Source of the DNA: Caulobacteraceae bacterium | Lineage (GTDB): Bacteria; Pseudomonadota; Alphaproteobacteria; Caulobacterales; Caulobacteraceae | Direction: 5' to 3' | DNA length: 8,034 nucleotides | NCBI GenBank assembly: GCA_028291305.1 | Contig: JAQGII010000440.1 | Coordinates: 1 to 8,034, forward strand | Shown: one piece after another, positions 1 through 5,797 of the stretch | Numbering within the stretch: position 1 is the stretch's first letter | Layout: each line of letters begins with the position of its first letter | Made by a program: the position numbers and the translations under genes | The notes under the pieces: model-generated | The model's input: the letters and a program-made list of their open reading frames with translations, nothing else | What the model was told of the DNA's origin: nothing | Database searches by the model: none

Positions 1-687
1 CAGGGTCTGGCCGATGCCGCCGGCGCCGATCAGGCCCAGCACCGTGGCCGAGCGGGCGTTGGATTCGAAGCGGTACAGGGCATAGGAGGTCCACAGCGGC
101 CCCACCTGCGGGATCACGCCCCAGGCCACTTCCTGAAGCCTGTGCGCCCCCGTGGCCCGCACGCCCTCAACCGGGCTGGGGTCGATCGATTCCACCGCTT
201 CGGAGAACAGCTTGGCCAGCACCGCCCCGGTGTTGATCGCCAGGGCCATCACGCCGGCGAACGGGCCCAGGCCCACGGCGACGATGAAGATGGTGCCCAG
301 GACCAGGTCCGGGATCGAGCGCATCAGGTCCATCAGCCGGCGCATGGGCTGCTGCAGCCACAGGGGGGTGATGTTGCGCGCGCACAGCAGGCCGAAGGGG
401 ACGGCGATCATCACGGCCAGGCCGGTGCCCCACAGGGCGATCTGCACTGTCAGCCACATCTGGGCGACGTACAGCCGCCACAGATGGAAATCGGGCCGCA
501 GCAGCTCCTTGGAGAACTCGCGCATATTGCCCGAATTGCTCACCAGCAGCGGCAGCTTGTGGATTTCGGCGGGGCCGAACGACACCAGCAGCAGGACGAT
601 GACGCCGCCCCACACCAGGATGTCCAGCGCCCGGTCGGCCATCCGCCGGGTCGGCGGGGCCGGCGTTGCCGATGCGTCCGGCGTCAT
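1..687 (-). CDS. phnE: Phosphonate-type ABC transporter permease PhnE (3' end outside window)
   Basis: Inner-membrane permease that forms the channel of a PhnCDE importer. I read it directly on the minus strand: ATG at 687-685 and 229 codons open to the window edge. About 30-50 residues are probably missing, since the family is usually 260-290 aa. Hydrophobic segments lie near residues 22-39, 78-102 and 128-155. The cytoplasmic EAA loop that contacts the ATPase is seen around 174-195 (EGVRATGAHRLQEVAWG). The family-typical C-terminal stretch SATVLGLIGAGGIG is at about 213-226. The start codon overlaps the phnD stop as ATGA. No Shine-Dalgarno precedes it, so translation is probably coupled to phnD. 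The call as a PhnE-family permease is firm. The actual substrate (phosphonate, phosphite, phosphate ester) cannot be read from the sequence. Confidence 0.93.
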   Translation of the reverse strand, partial: MTPDASATPAPPTRRMADRALDILVWGGVIVLLLVSFGPAEIHKLPLLVSNSGNMREFSKELLRPDFHLWRLYVAQMWLTVQIALWGTGLAVMIAVPFGLLCARNITPLWLQQPMRRLMDLMRSIPDLVLGTIFIVAVGLGPFAGVMALAINTGAVLAKLFSEAVESIDPSPVEGVRATGAHRLQEVAWGVIPQVGPLWTSYALYRFESNARSATVLGLIGAGGIGQTL

Positions 688-1736
688 GGGGCGTTGGCGG
701 CCGGCGGCGCGGGCGTGACCGGGGCGTTGGCGGGGGTCCGCACCGCCATCTCGGCCTGGATCTTGTCGAACGCCTTCTGCGCCTCGGCGATCTTGGCGGG
801 ATCGCCCGAATGCCTGGCCTCGCCCAGGTCGCTGGCCGCCTGCATCTGGCGCACCGGGTCCAGGTAGCTGTTGTCGGCCGCCTGGAAGCCCGTGTAGGCC
901 AGGGTCTTGAGCACCGCGCGCTGGCGGTCGCCGTCGGGCCCGGGCGCATGGCCGTAGGACAGGAAGAAGGCGCGGATCTTCTCCTTGACCGCCGGGTCCA
1001 GGTCCTTGCGCACCAGGATGGAGGACTCCGGCAGCTCCGGCGAGGTCCAGATCACCTTGACCTTGGCGGCCAGCTGCGGGTTCTCGCGCGTGTAGAAGAT
1101 CATGCCGATGGTGTTGTTGGTGGCGACGTCCAGCAGGCCGTTGGCGACCGAGAAGAAGTTGGACTGATGGCTGGCCGAGCGCACGGTCTTGAAGCAGTCG
1201 GCGGGCTCGATGCTGTGCGGCGTGAAGATGTAGGCGGTGGGGGCCAGGGTGCCGGAGGTCGACTTGGCGTCGCCCATGCCGAAGTTGAGCTTCTTGCCGC
1301 ACTTCACCACGTCGTCCAGCGTGAGGCCCGATCCCTTGCGGGTGATCAGCACCGACTGGTAGGAGCCCGCCGAGCCGTTGGTCAGGATGCGGCCGATCAC
1401 CTCGCCGTTCGCGCGGTCGACGGCTTCCAGCGCCGGCAGGGCCGAGAACCAGCCGACCTGGGTCTGCTTGAAGCGCATCGCCTCCACCAGCGAGGTGTAG
1501 TTGGTGGCGTAGAAGGGCTTGATGGTCAGGCCGGTGGCCTTGGCCATGTCGTCGAGCAGCGGCTGCCACACCTTGCTCATCGATTGCTGGTCCTCGGCGG
1601 ACAGGATCGAGAAGACGATCGGCTGGTTGGCCGCGCTCTGCGGCGCCGGCTTGGAGCAGCCGGCCATCAGGACGGCCCCCGCCAGGGCCGCGGCGGCCAG
1701 GGCGCCAAGCGCGGGCGCGCGACGGGTCGGCTTCAT
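684..1736 (-). CDS. phnD: Phosphonate-type periplasmic binding lipoprotein PhnD
   Basis: Solute-binding protein that delivers phosphonate-like ligands to PhnCE. The 350-aa product starts with a basic n-region (MKPTRR), an Ala-rich hydrophobic core and a lipobox LMAGC with Cys27. It is therefore probably a membrane-anchored lipoprotein rather than a soluble periplasmic protein. Family signatures are the first strand FSILSAEDQQ (42-51), the region LVEAMRFKQTQVGWFSALPA (83-102), the ligand-binding DAKSTSG loop (156-162) and WTSPELPES (230-238). From about residue 335 the tail is low-complexity Ala/Pro and looks like a spacer without function. A good Shine-Dalgarno (AGGGGAA on the minus strand) precedes the ATG. 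The start overlaps the phnC stop as ATGA, and the stop overlaps the phnE start the same way. The three genes therefore read as one translationally coupled operon. Confidence 0.95.
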   Translation of the reverse strand: MKPTRRAPALGALAAAALAGAVLMAGCSKPAPQSAANQPIVFSILSAEDQQSMSKVWQPLLDDMAKATGLTIKPFYATNYTSLVEAMRFKQTQVGWFSALPALEAVDRANGEVIGRILTNGSAGSYQSVLITRKGSGLTLDDVVKCGKKLNFGMGDAKSTSGTLAPTAYIFTPHSIEPADCFKTVRSASHQSNFFSVANGLLDVATNNTIGMIFYTRENPQLAAKVKVIWTSPELPESSILVRKDLDPAVKEKIRAFFLSYGHAPGPDGDRQRAVLKTLAYTGFQAADNSYLDPVRQMQAASDLGEARHSGDPAKIAEAQKAFDKIQAEMAVRTPANAPVTPAPPAANAP

Positions 1737-2527
1737 CGTTGTTCCCCTTCCCAGAAGACCTCTTGGATCTCCGGGCCGTAGATATCCACCAGCGTGGGCC
1801 GGTCCAGGCCGACGCTGGGCCCGTCATAGACCACCTTGCCGGCCTTGAGCGCGACGATGCGCGGGCAATAGCGCATGGCGTAGTCGACCTGGTGCAGGGT
1901 CACCACCACCGCCAGGCCGTCGTCGCGATTGAGGTTGAGCAGCAGTTCCATGACCCGCCGCGCCGCCACCGGATCGAGCGAGGCGACCGGCTCGTCGGCC
2001 AGCAGCACCTGCGCCTTCTGCACCAGGGCCCGGGCGATCGCCCCGCGCTGCTGCTGGCCGCCGGACAGGGTCGAGGCCTTCTGGCCGGCGTAGTCGGCCA
2101 CCCCCACCCGCTGCAGGGCGGTCATCACGGCGGACTTCTCGCGCGCCGGCCACAGGCCGAACAGGCCGCGCCAGAAGCCGATCCGCCCGAGCATCCCCAG
2201 GGCCACATTGGCGTACAGGGTCAGGCGGCCGACCAGGTTGAACTGCTGGAAGATGAAGCCGACGCGGGTGCGGATGCGGCGCGCCTTGTCGCTGACGCGG
2301 CCCCTGGCCTGCATCGGCTCGCCGAACACCTCGATCCGGCCCTGGTCGGCGTCGATCACGTTGAAGCCGGTCAGGCTGCGCAGGAGAGTCGACTTGCCGG
2401 ACCCCGACGGGCCGATCAGGCCGACCATCTCGCCCTGGCGCACGGTGACGGAAACCCCGTCCAGCGCCCGCCGGGCGCCGAAGGTTTTGGACACTGCGTG
2501 AACGGAAAATACGGCTTCCGACGTCAT
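1733..2527 (-). CDS. phnC: Phosphonate-type ABC transporter ATPase PhnC
   Basis: Cytoplasmic ATPase subunit of the PhnCDE importer, 264 aa from the chosen start. Motifs in order: Walker A GPSGSGKST (39-47), Q-loop FIFQQFNLVG (about 91-100), signature LSGGQQQRGA (154-163), Walker B VLLADEP (174-180), D-loop SLD and H-loop His212 in VVVTLHQVDYA. The QQFNLVGRLT stretch and signature region are typical of PhnC rather than of generic amino-acid or phosphate ATPases. I chose ATG 2527-2525, where MTSEAVFSVHAVSKTFG begins the family-typical N-terminus, over an in-frame ATG 11 codons upstream at 2560. TAAGGA on the minus strand (2544-2539) lies 11 nt before it, a rather long spacing. It is the first gene of the minus-strand operon, transcribed away from the ornithine decarboxylase gene. 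Confidence 0.95.
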   Translation of the reverse strand: MTSEAVFSVHAVSKTFGARRALDGVSVTVRQGEMVGLIGPSGSGKSTLLRSLTGFNVIDADQGRIEVFGEPMQARGRVSDKARRIRTRVGFIFQQFNLVGRLTLYANVALGMLGRIGFWRGLFGLWPAREKSAVMTALQRVGVADYAGQKASTLSGGQQQRGAIARALVQKAQVLLADEPVASLDPVAARRVMELLLNLNRDDGLAVVVTLHQVDYAMRYCPRIVALKAGKVVYDGPSVGLDRPTLVDIYGPEIQEVFWEGEQR

Positions 2528-2540
2528 GATCGTGACGATC
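2528..2540. repeat. 13-bp palindrome GATCGTGACGATC abutting the phnC start
   Basis: GATCGT and ACGATC are perfect inverted arms around one central base. The site ends one base from the phnC ATG and reaches into its likely Shine-Dalgarno. The core CGTGACGAT recurs 56 bp upstream at 2587-2595. It could be an operator or an RNA hairpin that masks the ribosome site, or it could be chance. No known regulator is recognised. Confidence 0.35.
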
Positions 2541-2576
2541 CTTAGCACGACTGCGGCCAACCATTGGAAGACCAGG

Positions 2577-2594
2577 GCGAAACTTTCGTGACGA
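2577..2594 (-). promoter_or_regulatory. Degenerate Pho-box-like candidate upstream of phnC
   Basis: Read on the minus strand, TCGTCAC, then an A-rich GAAA spacer, then GTTTCGC gives the 7-4-7 layout of a PhoB box (CTGTCAT N4 CTGTCAT). The first half matches five of seven positions and the second only three or four. The site lies about 50 nt upstream of the phnC ATG, where phosphate-starvation activation of a phosphonate importer would be expected. It overlaps a small palindrome CGAAACTTTCG (2578-2588). The call rests partly on expectation and is weak. Confidence 0.25.
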
Positions 2595-2601
2595 TGCCAA
2601 A

Positions 2602-2623
2602 CGGCGCCTCGGGGCAGGCGCCG
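2602..2623. repeat. Perfect 8-bp stem-loop in the divergent intergenic region
   Basis: CGGCGCCT (2602-2609) and AGGCGCCG (2616-2623) are exact inverted repeats around a 6-nt loop. No convincing T-run follows on the plus strand. On the minus strand only TTT follows, so it is a poor terminator. It lies about 75 nt upstream of the phnC start and would be part of the phnC leader if transcription began further upstream. Function unknown. Confidence 0.4.
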
Positions 2624-2654
2624 GGGACCGTCGCAAATCGCCGCCCGGACGGTG

Positions 2655-2667
2655 GCGGGGTCCCCGC
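2655..2667. repeat. 13-bp palindrome GCGGGGTCCCCGC
   Basis: The arms GCGGGG and CCCCGC flank one central T. A second, overlapping dyad pairs CCGCC (about 2640-2645) with GGCGG (about 2654-2658). With the stem-loop at 2602-2623, this makes a cluster of GC dyads in the middle of the 271-bp gap between divergent genes. It could be a protein-binding region, or only the result of high G+C content. Confidence 0.3.
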
Positions 2668-2690
2668 AGGGAAGCAGGGGTCAAAAACGC

Positions 2691-2719
2691 TTTACAAGCC
2701 CCCCCCTTTTCCCTATTTG
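2691..2719 (+). promoter_or_regulatory. Weak promoter candidate for the ornithine decarboxylase gene
   Basis: TTTACA (2691-2696) matches five of six bases of a TTGACA -35 element. After 17 bp comes TATTTG (2714-2719), which keeps only the TAT of a -10 element. The stretch is also more A/T-rich than its flanks. Transcription would begin near 2726 and leave a leader of about 70 nt. The match to the usual Caulobacter housekeeping consensus is poor, so this is a position to test rather than an assignment. Confidence 0.25.
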
Positions 2720-2798
2720 CGCTTCTCCCGGCGGACCCGAAGTCCACAAACGCTGCTAACGCCGGTCTGGGTCAACAATCAATCGGGGGTTACGTGAA

Positions 2799-4058
2799 TT
2801 GCACACGTACCAAACGCCCCTGGACCTGGTCCGCGAGCGGTCGCCTGAACGTCCTGTCGCCCTGGTGCGGCCTGACGTTCTGGCCGTAGCGGCGCGCTGG
2901 TTCCAGGACAACTTCAAAGGCGATGTTCTGTATGCCGTAAAGGCAAACCCCTCGGCGTGGGTGATCCGCGCCTTGGCGCAGCAGGGCGTCCGCAGTTTCG
3001 ACGTGGCGTCGATCCCCGAGATCGAGCTGGTGGCCGAGCACGCGCCCGGCGCGCGCATGGCCTTCATGCATCCGGTCAAGAGCCGCCGCGCCATCTCCGC
3101 CGCCTATTTCGACCACGGCGTGCGCACCTTCTCGCTGGACACCCACGAGGAGCTGGCCAAGATCCTGGACGCCACCGGCGGGGCCAAGGACCTGAACCTG
3201 ATCGTGCGCCTGGCCGCGGCCAGCGACGGCTCGATGTACGCCCTGTCCGGCAAGTTCGGGGTGGAGGCGCACGCCGCCCCCGACCTGTTGCTGGCCGCGC
3301 GCCGCGCGACCCAGGACCTGATGGGCATCTCGTTCCATGTCGGCTCGCAGTGCATGCGCCCGACCGCCTACCAGGGGGCCATGTCGCAGGCCTCGCGCGC
3401 CCTGGTGCGCGCCGGGGTGTTCGCCGACGTGGTCGACGTGGGCGGCGGCTTCCCGTCGGTCTATCCCGGCATGATCCCGCCGGCGCTGGGCGACTACATG
3501 GACTCCATCCACCGCGGCTTCGCCGAGATGATGGTGCACGAGACCACCGAACTGTGGTGCGAGCCCGGCCGGGCCCTGGTGGCGGAAGCCTCCTCGGTGC
3601 TGACCAAGGTCGAGCTGAAGAAGGGCGACGCCCTCTATCTGAACGACGGCTCCTACGGCGCCCTGTTCGACGCCACCCACTCCAAATGGCCCTTTCCGGT
3701 GAAGCTGGTGCGGGACGGCGAGGCGTCGGCCGAGCTGAAGCCGTTCCGCTTCTACGGCCCGACCTGCGACTCCATCGACCACATGCCCGGCCCCTTCTGG
3801 CTGCCGGCGGACGTGGACGAGGGCGACTATATCGAGATCGGCATGCTGGGCGCCTACGGCGTGGCCATGAACACCCGCTTCAACGGCTTTGGCGACACCG
3901 ACGCCGCCATCGTCGAGGATGCGCCCATGGCCTCGATGTACGGCCTGGCCAAGCGGGTCATCGCCACGCCCAGGGCCGACGAGGAGGAAGCCCGCAAGGT
4001 GGTCCGCTTCTCCCGGCCCAAGGGCAAGGCCGGCCAGCGCAAGCAGCGGCGGCGATAG
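2799..4058 (+). CDS. Ornithine decarboxylase, PLP fold-type III
   Basis: Converts ornithine to putrescine, the entry step of polyamine synthesis; cytosolic. Family landmarks in the 419-aa product: the PLP lysine K48 in YAVKANP, HVGSQC (180-185), the glycine loop VDVGGGFPS (212-220), the phosphate/substrate motif CEPGRALVAE (254-263), the catalytic Cys-Asp pair C323-D324 in GPTCDSIDHMPG, and GAYGVAMNTRFNGF (351-364). GPTCDS favours ornithine (or lysine/ornithine) decarboxylase over diaminopimelate decarboxylase. The start is TTG: an in-frame stop lies at 2757-2759, no ATG or GTG falls in frame between it and 2799, and HTYQTPLDLV is the normal N-terminus. A GGGGG tract ends 9 nt upstream. The tail after about residue 395 is unusually basic (RPKGKAGQRKQRRR) and longer than I expect for the family. 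The gene ends in a strong terminator. Confidence 0.93.
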   Translation: MHTYQTPLDLVRERSPERPVALVRPDVLAVAARWFQDNFKGDVLYAVKANPSAWVIRALAQQGVRSFDVASIPEIELVAEHAPGARMAFMHPVKSRRAISAAYFDHGVRTFSLDTHEELAKILDATGGAKDLNLIVRLAAASDGSMYALSGKFGVEAHAAPDLLLAARRATQDLMGISFHVGSQCMRPTAYQGAMSQASRALVRAGVFADVVDVGGGFPSVYPGMIPPALGDYMDSIHRGFAEMMVHETTELWCEPGRALVAEASSVLTKVELKKGDALYLNDGSYGALFDATHSKWPFPVKLVRDGEASAELKPFRFYGPTCDSIDHMPGPFWLPADVDEGDYIEIGMLGAYGVAMNTRFNGFGDTDAAIVEDAPMASMYGLAKRVIATPRADEEEARKVVRFSRPKGKAGQRKQRRR

Positions 4059-4071
4059 CCTTCGCATCACA

Positions 4072-4086
4072 CAATCGTCGCGATTG
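4072..4086 (+). repeat. Small hairpin CAATCG-TCG-CGATTG after the decarboxylase gene
   Basis: A perfect 6-bp inverted repeat with a 3-nt loop begins 14 nt after the decarboxylase stop. GGCGG and a TTTT run (4091-4094) follow. It may act as a weak first terminator or RNA 3'-end stabiliser ahead of the stronger one at 4100. An operator function is equally possible. Confidence 0.4.
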
Positions 4087-4099
4087 GCGGTTTTAACCC

Positions 4100-4143
4100 A
4101 GCAGTCCTCCGTCGCTCCGTCCGGAGGGCTGCTTTTCCTTTCC
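4100..4143 (+). terminator. Rho-independent terminator between decarboxylase and DHS-like genes
   Basis: AGCAGTCCTCCG (4100-4111) pairs with CGGAGGGCTGCT (4122-4133) as a 12-bp stem with one G-U wobble and a 10-nt loop. TTTTCCTTT follows at once. This should end most decarboxylase transcripts. The DHS-like gene 36 nt further on then depends on readthrough or on a promoter that I cannot locate in the short remaining gap. Confidence 0.8.
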
Positions 4144-4178
4144 GACGGGCGCTCACCCCACAGGGACAGACCCCAAAG

Positions 4179-5222
4179 ATGAACGCCGAATCCAACCGGA
4201 AGGCCCAGCTCCTCGCCAACGTCGTCGAGCACGTCGACATCACCGCCTACGACGCGCGGCCGGTGATCGACGCCATGCGCAAGATGAGCTTCTCCTCGCG
4301 CGACACGGCGCGGGCCGCCGACATCTTCAACATGGCCCTGGAAGACAAGGCCTGCTCGCCGTGGCTGGTCCTGGCCGGCTCGACCTCGGCGGGCGGCTGC
4401 ATGCACGTCTACCGCGACATGGTGAAGTTCGGCATGGTCGACGCGGTGGTGGCCACCGGCGCCTCCATCGTCGACATGGACTTCTTCGAGGCCCTGGGCT
4501 TCCAGCACTACCAGGCCGAGGGTCCGGTCGACGACAATGTGCTGCGCGAGCACTACATCGACCGCATCTACGACACCTATATCGACGAAGAAGAACTGCA
4601 GACCTGCGACCACACGATCCTGGAGATCGCCAACCGGCTGGAGCCGCGCGGCTATTCCTCGCGCGAGTTCATCTGGGAAATGGGCAAGTGGCTGGCGGAG
4701 GGCAACGCCAAGTAGCCCGGCTCGCTGATCCAGACCGCCTACGAGGAAGGCGTGCCGATCTTCTGTCCCGCCTTCGTCGACAGCTCCGCCGGCTTCGGCC
4801 TGGTCAAGCACCAGAAGGAGCGGGCCGCGGCCAAGCAACCCTACATGATGATCGACGCGGTGGCGGACTTCCGCGAGCTGACCGACATCAAGATCGCCGC
4901 CGGCGTCACCGGCCTGTTCATGGTCGGCGGCGGGGTGCCCAAGAACTTCGCCCAGGACACCGTCGTCTGCGCCGAGATCCTGGGCGTGGAGGCCGAGATG
5001 CACCGCTACGCCGTGCAGATCACCGTGGCCGACGTGCGCGACGGGGCCTGCTCCTCCTCCACCCTCAAGGAGGCCGCCTCCTGGGGCAAGGTGCAGACCA
5101 CCCACGAACAGATGGTGTTCGCCGAAGCCACCACCGTGGTGCCCCTGATCGCGTCCGACGCCTATCACCGCGGCGCCTGGCGCGGCCGTGAAAAGCGGCG
5201 CTGGGCCAATCTGTTCGCCTAG
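4179..5222 (+). pseudogene. Deoxyhypusine-synthase-like polyamine enzyme, split by an in-frame TAG
   Basis: Read through, the frame encodes 347 aa of a DHS-family protein. The N-terminal half (178 aa) has LAGSTSAGG and VVATGASIVDMDF, matching NAD-binding regions of DHS. The C-terminal half has GVPIFCPAFVDSSAGFG, FMVGGGVPKNF and the active-site EAASWGKV, whose Lys304 matches the imine-forming lysine of human DHS. A single TAG at codon 179 separates them. Bacteria lack eIF5A, so hypusination is unlikely. Next to ornithine decarboxylase the likely product is homospermidine or a related polyamine. By my alignment from memory, human His288 and Asp316, which bind spermidine, are Asn256 and Cys291 here. 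The 178-aa fragment lacks the catalytic lysine and should be inactive alone. The Shine-Dalgarno is weak (AGGGA, about 12 nt before ATG). I call it a pseudogene because of the stop; base-call error or suppression would make it a normal CDS. Confidence 0.9.
4713..4715 (+). other. In-frame amber codon inside the DHS-like gene
   Basis: TAG lies in phase between GNAK and PGSLIQTAYEEG, with no frame change and no gap in family-conserved sequence on either side. One base change from a sense codon such as AAG (Lys) or TCG (Ser) would create it. The position falls in a variable loop just before a Pro conserved in DHS. The next in-frame start-like codon is GTG at 4752, only 1 nt after a GAGGAAGG run, so re-initiation there looks inefficient. 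Confidence 0.9.
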
Positions 5223-5272
5223 GCGAGCGCCGCGCGCTTGCGGGCGGCCCGGTTCGGCTTTACCTGCAGGGC

Positions 5273-5797
5273 ATGGGACACGACCATGCCGGCCATCGTC
5301 ATGAGCCGCTGGGCCTCAGCGGCCGGGCGCTGACGGCCGGCTTGAAGTCGGCCGAGACGCGCTGCGAGACGCAAGGGCAGAAGCTGACCCCGGCGCGACG
5401 CCGGGTGCTGGAGCTGCTGATGCGGGCCGGCCAGCCGGTCAAGGCCTACGACCTGATCTCGGCCTTCAGCGACACCGTGGGCGAAACCGCCAAGCCGCCG
5501 ACCATCTACCGGGCCCTGGAGTTCCTGGAGCGCGAGGGCCTGGCGCACCGTATCGAGAGCCTGTCGGCCTATGTCGCCTGCCGCGGCGAGCCAGGCGGCC
5601 ACGCCGCCGCCTTCCTGATCTGCGACTGCTGCGGCAAGACCGAGGAGATCGCCGCGCCGGTGGACGAGGCGCTGCGCGGCTTGGCGGGCGAGGCCGGCTA
5701 CACCATCCAGACCGTGGCCATCGAGGCGCGCGGACGCTGCGCCCAGTGCCGCGACGAGGCGCCCGGCGCGCATCTGCACGCACAGGAGCACGCGTGA
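5273..5797 (+). CDS. zur: Zinc-responsive Fur-family repressor Zur
   Basis: Cytoplasmic DNA-binding repressor of zinc uptake genes, 174 aa. A winged-helix region spans about 36-95 (LTPARRRVLELL; PPTIYRALEFLEREGLAHRIES). Metal ligands match E. coli Zur in nearly exact spacing. The structural site is C117/C120 and C156/C159. The regulatory site is H92, C103, H110 and E125. This separates it from Fur, Mur and PerR. The N-terminus is His-rich (MGHDHAGHRHE), and the C-terminus again carries His (HLHAQEH); both may bind extra zinc. The start is not certain: CAGGG sits only 1 nt before the ATG. However, the His-rich leader is a familiar trait of alphaproteobacterial Zur. The gene starts 50 nt after the DHS-like gene, and its stop overlaps the next start. 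I found no recognisable Zur box upstream. Confidence 0.9.
   Translation: MGHDHAGHRHEPLGLSGRALTAGLKSAETRCETQGQKLTPARRRVLELLMRAGQPVKAYDLISAFSDTVGETAKPPTIYRALEFLEREGLAHRIESLSAYVACRGEPGGHAAAFLICDCCGKTEEIAAPVDEALRGLAGEAGYTIQTVAIEARGRCAQCRDEAPGAHLHAQEHA

Noticed and set aside
666..1781. Plus-strand open frame of 371 codons opposite phnD
   Set aside because: The product is a repetitive Gly/Arg/Val/His-rich sequence typical of the antisense frame of a G+C-rich gene; phnD on the minus strand has signal, lipobox and family motifs.
2528..2560. phnC start extended to the ATG at 2560
   Set aside because: The added 11 residues are not family-like and would cover the Shine-Dalgarno and palindrome. MTSEAVFSVHAVSKTFG is the normal PhnC N-terminus.
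2602..2623. Intrinsic terminator in the divergent region
   Set aside because: The stem is strong, but no T-run of useful length follows on either strand, and no gene converges on this place.
2790..5168. Very long open frame (792 codons) antisense to the decarboxylase and DHS-like genes
   Set aside because: It is a composition shadow: its product is a Gly/His/Val/Asp-rich string without a recognisable domain, while the plus strand encodes clear conserved enzymes. Long antisense frames are expected at this G+C content.
4752..5222. The DHS C-terminal half as an independent gene starting at GTG 4752
   Set aside because: The ribosome-site-like GAGGAAGG is only 1 nt from the GTG, and the bases encode the conserved YEEGVP stretch. 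The domain alone would lack the NAD-binding half. It is better described as part of the interrupted gene.
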